Below, piece by piece: positions 4,892 through 8,953 of a stretch of 8,953 nt of DNA. The position numbers were made by a program, and so were the translations under genes. The DNA is taken from NCBI RefSeq assembly GCF_001854865.1, contig NZ_MDDW01000006.1:118813-127765 (forward strand), written 5' to 3'. The notes under the pieces were generated by a model. The model searched no databases and was not told the DNA's origin. It saw nothing but the letters and a program-made list of their open reading frames with translations. The stretch comes from Rhizobium sp. LCM 4573. Its GTDB lineage: Bacteria; Pseudomonadota; Alphaproteobacteria; Rhizobiales; Rhizobiaceae. Position 1 is the stretch's first letter. Every line of letters begins with the position of its first letter.

Positions 4892-7800
4892 ATGGCGGAA
4901 ATTCGCGGAGAAAGGGTCAGCTTCAGCAGGGATGAAATCGTTCCGCTGCATGAACTTCCCTCTGCGCAGACCGAGGATCCCATCATCGTCCATTGCCCGG
5001 CGCCACGCTCCCGCGTGAAGCGCACCTGCAAGATAGTGGCGCTTTTCCTGCTGCTGGTGCTGCTTGCCTGCGGCAGCGCGATCTTCGCCATTGAAGGCGG
5101 AGCGGTGGACAGCACGCTTTCGGCCCGCGCGCAGACAGCCCTCAACGATGCGATCGGGCCGCGCTACAGGGCGACCGTCGGCTCGACAGTGCTGCGTTTC
5201 GATTCGAGCCTGCGTCTTGCGCTGGAGGCGCGGGACGTGGATATCGTTGAGAAGGCGAGCGGCGAGCATTTCAGCCGCGCGGGCGCCATGCGCATCGCGA
5301 TCGATCCGCTCGCGCTGATCGGCGGGCGCGTTTCCATCAAGCATATCGAGGCGGATGCCATCAGCATCGATATGGCGCATCTGCCCTCCGGCGATCCGGT
5401 TCCCCTGTCGCAGGTGCGGGTCGATGCCATGCCGGCTCTGCTCGAACAGGCTTTCCAGCGCCTCGACGAGGCCAATGGCCTCATCGAACGAACCGGCACG
5501 GATTCGATGACCATCTCGGGCATCGACCTGGTCTTCCCGGCAGCGCCCGGCGAGAAACCGCTCACCCTGGTCGTCGACGGTCTGGTGGTTACGCGCAGCG
5601 AGCAGAGCGTGATCGAGGTCAAGGGGGAGGTGAGCCTGGACGGTCGCCCGGCACAGCTCACCGCGACGGCAAATGCCATCAACGGCGTGGCCAGCTCGCT
5701 TTCGGCAAAGCTGACGGGCCTCGATGCGACGCCCTTTCTGCTGCAGCGGATGGAGAACGGCGCGCCGCGCGAGGGGCTGACCGGTTCTGTGAACCTCGAT
5801 CTCTCCGCCGTCCGCGCCAGGGAAAATTCCGAGCCGCGCATTTCCGCGGTATTGCGCCAGTCGGCGGGCGAGTTCTATTTCGACGGTGTGGCGCAGGAAT
5901 TCTCCGGCGCGGAGATCAATGTCGCCTACGATTTCGCAAAGAATTCCATCGAGATATTGAAGTCGCAGGCGCGTTTCGGCCCGACCAGCTTGCCGATCAC
6001 CGGAGCCGTCGTCGATCTCAACCGGCTCGACCCGAATGAGACGCGGCCGGGATACGGCCTCGATCTGCTGGTTAGCGGCGGAGTGGCTGCCGCCGAGAAT
6101 TCCTCGGAGGAGCCGACGCGATTCGATTTGAAGGCGGGTGGGCGATATCTGTCGGAAGCGCGCGAGCTGCAGGTGGATGACATGCTGGTCTCCAGTCCGC
6201 GCGGCACCATGGCCGGCTCGCTGATGATCCGCTTCGGCGAACAATCGCCCGAGATCAGCTTCGGCGCGCGCCTTCCGAGCATGGAGGTCACGGGGGTCAA
6301 GCAGCTATGGCCGTTCTGGATGGCCAGGAACCCGCGCACCTGGGTCGCCGAAAACATGTTCGGCGGCACTGTCACCAACGGATCGATCGCCGTCTTCATT
6401 CCGGCCGGCCGGATGCATGGGCCGGGCATCCCGCTGGAACTCGACGAAAACGAGCTTCGGATCAGCTTCGATATTGCCGACGCGCGACTGGACCTGCCGG
6501 GCCACATTCCCCCGCTGCGCGACATAGCCGGGCATTTCGATCTGAAGGGCGAGGCGCTGAACGTTTCCGTCGCGAACGCCAGGTCTTATTTTCCTTCCGG
6601 ACGCGCGGTGAGCGTGGATGGCGGTACCTTCGCCATCGCCTCGACCTACAGCAAGCCGCTCATGGCCGATCTCGCCGTCAAGGTATCGGGCTCCGCCGAC
6701 GCCCTGACGGAACTGGCAAATTTCCAGCCGCTCAACGCGCTGAAAGGCACCGGTTTCAAGCCGGAGGATTTCGCCGGCGGAGCCAAGGCGGACGTCAAGG
6801 CGCGTTTCGGCCTGATTTCCAATCAGAACCCGCCGAAGCCCACGTGGAATGCCCATCTCAATCTCGATGATGTGGACCTTCTGCCGGAGCTTTCCGGCCG
6901 TCGCTTCGGCGGGCTTACCGGTACATTCGATGTCGATACCGAGGCGGCGCGGCTCGCGGTCAAGGGCACGGTCGACGATGTTCCGGCGGATATAAAGCTC
7001 GTGGAGCCGGTGGGTACTGTTTCCAAGGTCCAGCGCGAGCGGGTCATCAAGGCCACCCTCAACGACGAACAGCGCGAGCGCTTGGCGCCCGGGCTTTCCG
7101 ATATCGTGGAGGGCACGATCGCGGCGGAGCTGACATGGCTCGACGAGCGCCGGCAGGCAGTCTCGCTCGACCTGACGCGCGCGGCGCTTTCGGTGCCGTG
7201 GCTTGGCTGGACAAAGGGCAGCGGGATCGGCGCCACGGCGAAGTTCGAACTATCGAGCGAGGGTAACCGCGCGGATCTCCGCAGTTTCGACCTGAAGGGC
7301 GACGGCTTCGGCGCTCGCGGAAATCTGACGCTCATCGATGACGGACTGACAGCCGCGGAATTCTCCCGAGTGAAGCTTTCGCCCGCAGACGATTACAGCG
7401 TTGCCGTTAAGCGGGCGAAAGGCGCCTATGACATCTCGATCTCGGGAGCGGTGGCGGATATCAGGCCGGTCATCACACGGTTGAAGGCCGATAACGGAGG
7501 AAACAAGGAGGACGCCGGCAGGGCAACCATTCGCGCCAAGCTCGACCGGATGATCGGCTTTGGCGATGAAAGCCTTTCCAACGTCTCGCTTCTGTTTTCC
7601 GTTCGCGACGGCGAGGTCTCCTCGGCTGACTTCTCCGGTGTGACGGGCAGCGGACAGGCGGTCGTGAGCGAGATGAGCCGCGGCAACACGATATCGATCA
7701 CCAGCGGAGACGCGGGAGCTGTCGCCCGCTTCATGGACCTCTACAACAACATGCGCGGCGGTCTTCTGAACCTGCGGCTGAGGGCACAGCAGGGTAATGC

Positions 7801-8281
7801 CTGGGGCGGCTCGATCGATATCCGCAGCTTCTCCCTCGTCAATGAATCCCGGCTTCAATCCATGGTGTCCACGCCGGTGGGCAAGGATGGCCGCAGCCTC
7901 AACTCGGCGGTCAAGCGGGATATCGATGTCAGTTCGGCCAAATTCCAGCGCGGCTTTGCCCGGCTCGTCTACCGCAACGGATCGCTCGCGGTCGACAATG
8001 GTGTCGTGCGCGGCGAACAGATCGGCGCGACCTTCCAGGGCGTATTGCGCGACGCGGCCGGCAATATGGGGATGACCGGAACCTTCATGCCAGCTTACGG
8101 CTTGAACCGCCTATTTGCCGAATTGCCGCTGATCGGCATCTTTCTCGGCAATGGCACCGATCGCGGCCTCCTCGGCATCACCTTCAAGTTGGAAGGCCCA
8201 TTCGATACGCCGAAGCTGACAGTCAATCCGCTTTCGCTGATCGCGCCGGGCGTCTTCCGGCAGATCTTCGAGTTCCAGTAA
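4892..8281 (+). CDS. AsmA/YhdP-like large inner-membrane-anchored protein
   Basis: This 1129-residue protein has a 46-residue cytoplasmic N-terminus, one membrane span (about 47-68, LFLLLVLLACGSAIFAI) and a very long periplasmic region of repeating short beta-strand segments. That is the architecture of AsmA-like/DUF3971 proteins. Recognised landmarks are the Trp/Arg motif WPFWMARNPRTWVAEN at 473-488, characteristic of the YhdP/DUF3971 region, and an AsmA-like C-terminal block at about 1070-1129 including LPLIGIFLG and LEGPFDTPKLTVNPLS. Members such as YhdP, TamB and AsmA are implicated in moving phospholipid between inner and outer membranes through a hydrophobic groove; the same role here is inference. 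The ATG at 4892 is supported by AGGAA 5 nt upstream. An earlier in-frame GTG at 4703 would overlap bcp and is rejected. It is monocistronic, ending at the terminator at 8283-8310. Confidence 0.88.
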   Translation: MAEIRGERVSFSRDEIVPLHELPSAQTEDPIIVHCPAPRSRVKRTCKIVALFLLLVLLACGSAIFAIEGGAVDSTLSARAQTALNDAIGPRYRATVGSTVLRFDSSLRLALEARDVDIVEKASGEHFSRAGAMRIAIDPLALIGGRVSIKHIEADAISIDMAHLPSGDPVPLSQVRVDAMPALLEQAFQRLDEANGLIERTGTDSMTISGIDLVFPAAPGEKPLTLVVDGLVVTRSEQSVIEVKGEVSLDGRPAQLTATANAINGVASSLSAKLTGLDATPFLLQRMENGAPREGLTGSVNLDLSAVRARENSEPRISAVLRQSAGEFYFDGVAQEFSGAEINVAYDFAKNSIEILKSQARFGPTSLPITGAVVDLNRLDPNETRPGYGLDLLVSGGVAAAENSSEEPTRFDLKAGGRYLSEARELQVDDMLVSSPRGTMAGSLMIRFGEQSPEISFGARLPSMEVTGVKQLWPFWMARNPRTWVAENMFGGTVTNGSIAVFIPAGRMHGPGIPLELDENELRISFDIADARLDLPGHIPPLRDIAGHFDLKGEALNVSVANARSYFPSGRAVSVDGGTFAIASTYSKPLMADLAVKVSGSADALTELANFQPLNALKGTGFKPEDFAGGAKADVKARFGLISNQNPPKPTWNAHLNLDDVDLLPELSGRRFGGLTGTFDVDTEAARLAVKGTVDDVPADIKLVEPVGTVSKVQRERVIKATLNDEQRERLAPGLSDIVEGTIAAELTWLDERRQAVSLDLTRAALSVPWLGWTKGSGIGATAKFELSSEGNRADLRSFDLKGDGFGARGNLTLIDDGLTAAEFSRVKLSPADDYSVAVKRAKGAYDISISGAVADIRPVITRLKADNGGNKEDAGRATIRAKLDRMIGFGDESLSNVSLLFSVRDGEVSSADFSGVTGSGQAVVSEMSRGNTISITSGDAGAVARFMDLYNNMRGGLLNLRLRAQQGNAWGGSIDIRSFSLVNESRLQSMVSTPVGKDGRSLNSAVKRDIDVSSAKFQRGFARLVYRNGSLAVDNGVVRGEQIGATFQGVLRDAAGNMGMTGTFMPAYGLNRLFAELPLIGIFLGNGTDRGLLGITFKLEGPFDTPKLTVNPLSLIAPGVFRQIFEFQ

Positions 8282-8282
8282 A

Positions 8283-8310
8283 GAAAAAGGCCGCAACAGC
8301 GGCCTTTTTC
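8283..8310. terminator. Bidirectional intrinsic terminator between the AsmA-like gene and tyrS
   Basis: A perfect 12-bp inverted repeat (GAAAAAGGCCGC, 8283-8294, and its complement at 8299-8310) encloses a 4-nt loop, AACA. The GC core GGCCGC is flanked by A5 on one side and T5 on the other, so each strand reads a GC stem followed by a U-tract. It begins 2 bp after the AsmA-like stop and ends 19 bp from the tyrS stop, exactly where both convergent genes need one. Confidence 0.93.
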
Positions 8311-8329
8311 AATGAGATTCATGATCCGC

Positions 8330-8953
8330 TCAGACAGGGCGGATCAGGAAGTGCTTCTTCTTGCCGAGCGAAAGCTTGATGACTGCATCCGCAGTCAGCT
8401 CTCCCGAACCGACGATCCTCCGCTCGTCCGTGACGGCTTCATCGTTGATGCGTACCGCGCCGCCCTGGACATGCCGCCGGGCTTCGCCGTTCGAGGCGGC
8501 AAGCCCCGCCTTGACCATGAGGGAGAGCAGGCCGATGCCGGCATCGAGCTCTGCACCCGGAATTTCGACCGAAGGCAGATTTTCGGAAAGAGCACCTTCC
8601 TCAAAGGTCTTTCGCGCCGTCTCCGCAGCTTCCTCGGCTGCGGTCCGGCCGTGCAGCATGGCGGTAACCTCGGTGGCGAGGATCTTCTTGACCTCGTTGA
8701 TTTCCGAGCCGGCGAGAGCCGAAAGGCGAGCGATCTCGTCCATCGGCAGCGTCGTGAACAGCTTGAGGAAGCGGATCACGTCACCGTCTTCTGTATTGCG
8801 CCAGTACTGCCAGAAGTCATAGACGGGCAGGAGATCCTTGTTCAGCCAGACGGCACCGGATGCGGATTTACCCATCTTCGCCCCCGACGAAGTTGTCAGC
8901 AGCGGCGAGGTGAGCGCGTAAAGCTGCGGCGTGCCCATGCGGTGGCCGAGATC
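8330..8953 (-). CDS. tyrS: Tyrosyl-tRNA synthetase, C-terminal half (N-terminus off-window)
   Basis: This is the class I aminoacyl-tRNA synthetase that charges tRNA-Tyr with tyrosine. The 207 visible residues are roughly the second half of the usual 400-430. They open with [20 protein letters not shown], the end of the catalytic Rossmann domain. The class I signature KMSKS appears as KMGKS at visible residues 26-30, followed by [20 protein letters not shown], typical of bacterial TyrS. The C-terminus is an S4-type RNA-binding domain ([20 protein letters not shown] through VRINDEAV), expected for tRNA recognition. The frame is open to the right edge, so the true start and promoter lie outside; the ATG at 8938 is internal. 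It converges on the AsmA-like gene and shares its terminator. Confidence 0.95.
   Translation of the reverse strand, partial: DLGHRMGTPQLYALTSPLLTTSSGAKMGKSASGAVWLNKDLLPVYDFWQYWRNTEDGDVIRFLKLFTTLPMDEIARLSALAGSEINEVKKILATEVTAMLHGRTAAEEAAETARKTFEEGALSENLPSVEIPGAELDAGIGLLSLMVKAGLAASNGEARRHVQGGAVRINDEAVTDERRIVGSGELTADAVIKLSLGKKKHFLIRPV

Noticed and set aside
4532..6244. 570-codon minus-strand frame overlapping bcp and opposite the AsmA-like gene
   Set aside because: It crosses the divergent promoter gap and two real genes; its His/Arg/Gly-rich composition is that of a frame shadow.
1..8953. Mobile element, CRISPR array, phage, toxin-antitoxin or defence system
   Set aside because: No transposase, integrase, direct-repeat array, tRNA-flanked insertion or compositional break was seen; all genes fit a core alphaproteobacterial chromosome.

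Overview
The window looks like an ordinary chromosomal segment of a high-GC alphaproteobacterium, most likely Rhizobiaceae (Sinorhizobium/Ensifer or Rhizobium type). The evidence is protein character (alphaproteobacterial-type TyrS, DUF455, AsmA-like protein and RhlE with a basic tail), strong GC bias in third positions, and one promoter that nearly matches the rhizobial CTTGAC-N17-CTATAT consensus. This placement is inference from recognition; no database search was possible. There are no tRNA or rRNA genes, mobile elements, CRISPR arrays or phage genes.

Layout. The left half (1-4767) is read entirely on the minus strand, in transcription order: bcp (peroxiredoxin), a DUF455 ferritin-like protein 13 bp behind it, an M23 zinc peptidase anchored in the inner membrane, then the DEAD-box RNA helicase rhlE and, 6 bp behind that, a Nudix hydrolase that runs off the left edge. 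These probably form three transcription units: bcp-DUF455, the M23 gene, and rhlE-nudix. The last has a clear promoter at 1921-1949. From 4892 to 8281 a single 1129-residue AsmA/YhdP-like protein is read on the plus strand, divergent from bcp across a 124-bp regulatory gap. It converges on tyrS (minus strand, C-terminal half only, running off the right edge). A near-perfect bidirectional terminator separates the two at 8283-8310.

Functional themes. Three genes concern the envelope or stress: peptidoglycan hydrolysis (M23), lipid or outer-membrane homeostasis (AsmA-like) and peroxide defence (Bcp, with a putative di-iron partner). Three concern RNA or nucleotide metabolism: RhlE, Nudix and TyrS. 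I see no new multi-gene system. The items most worth a second look are the bcp-DUF455 pair, a Bcp with only one cysteine, the disordered RhlE tail with a non-basic terminal motif, the AsmA-like protein, and possible cell-cycle regulatory sites upstream of the M23 and AsmA-like genes.
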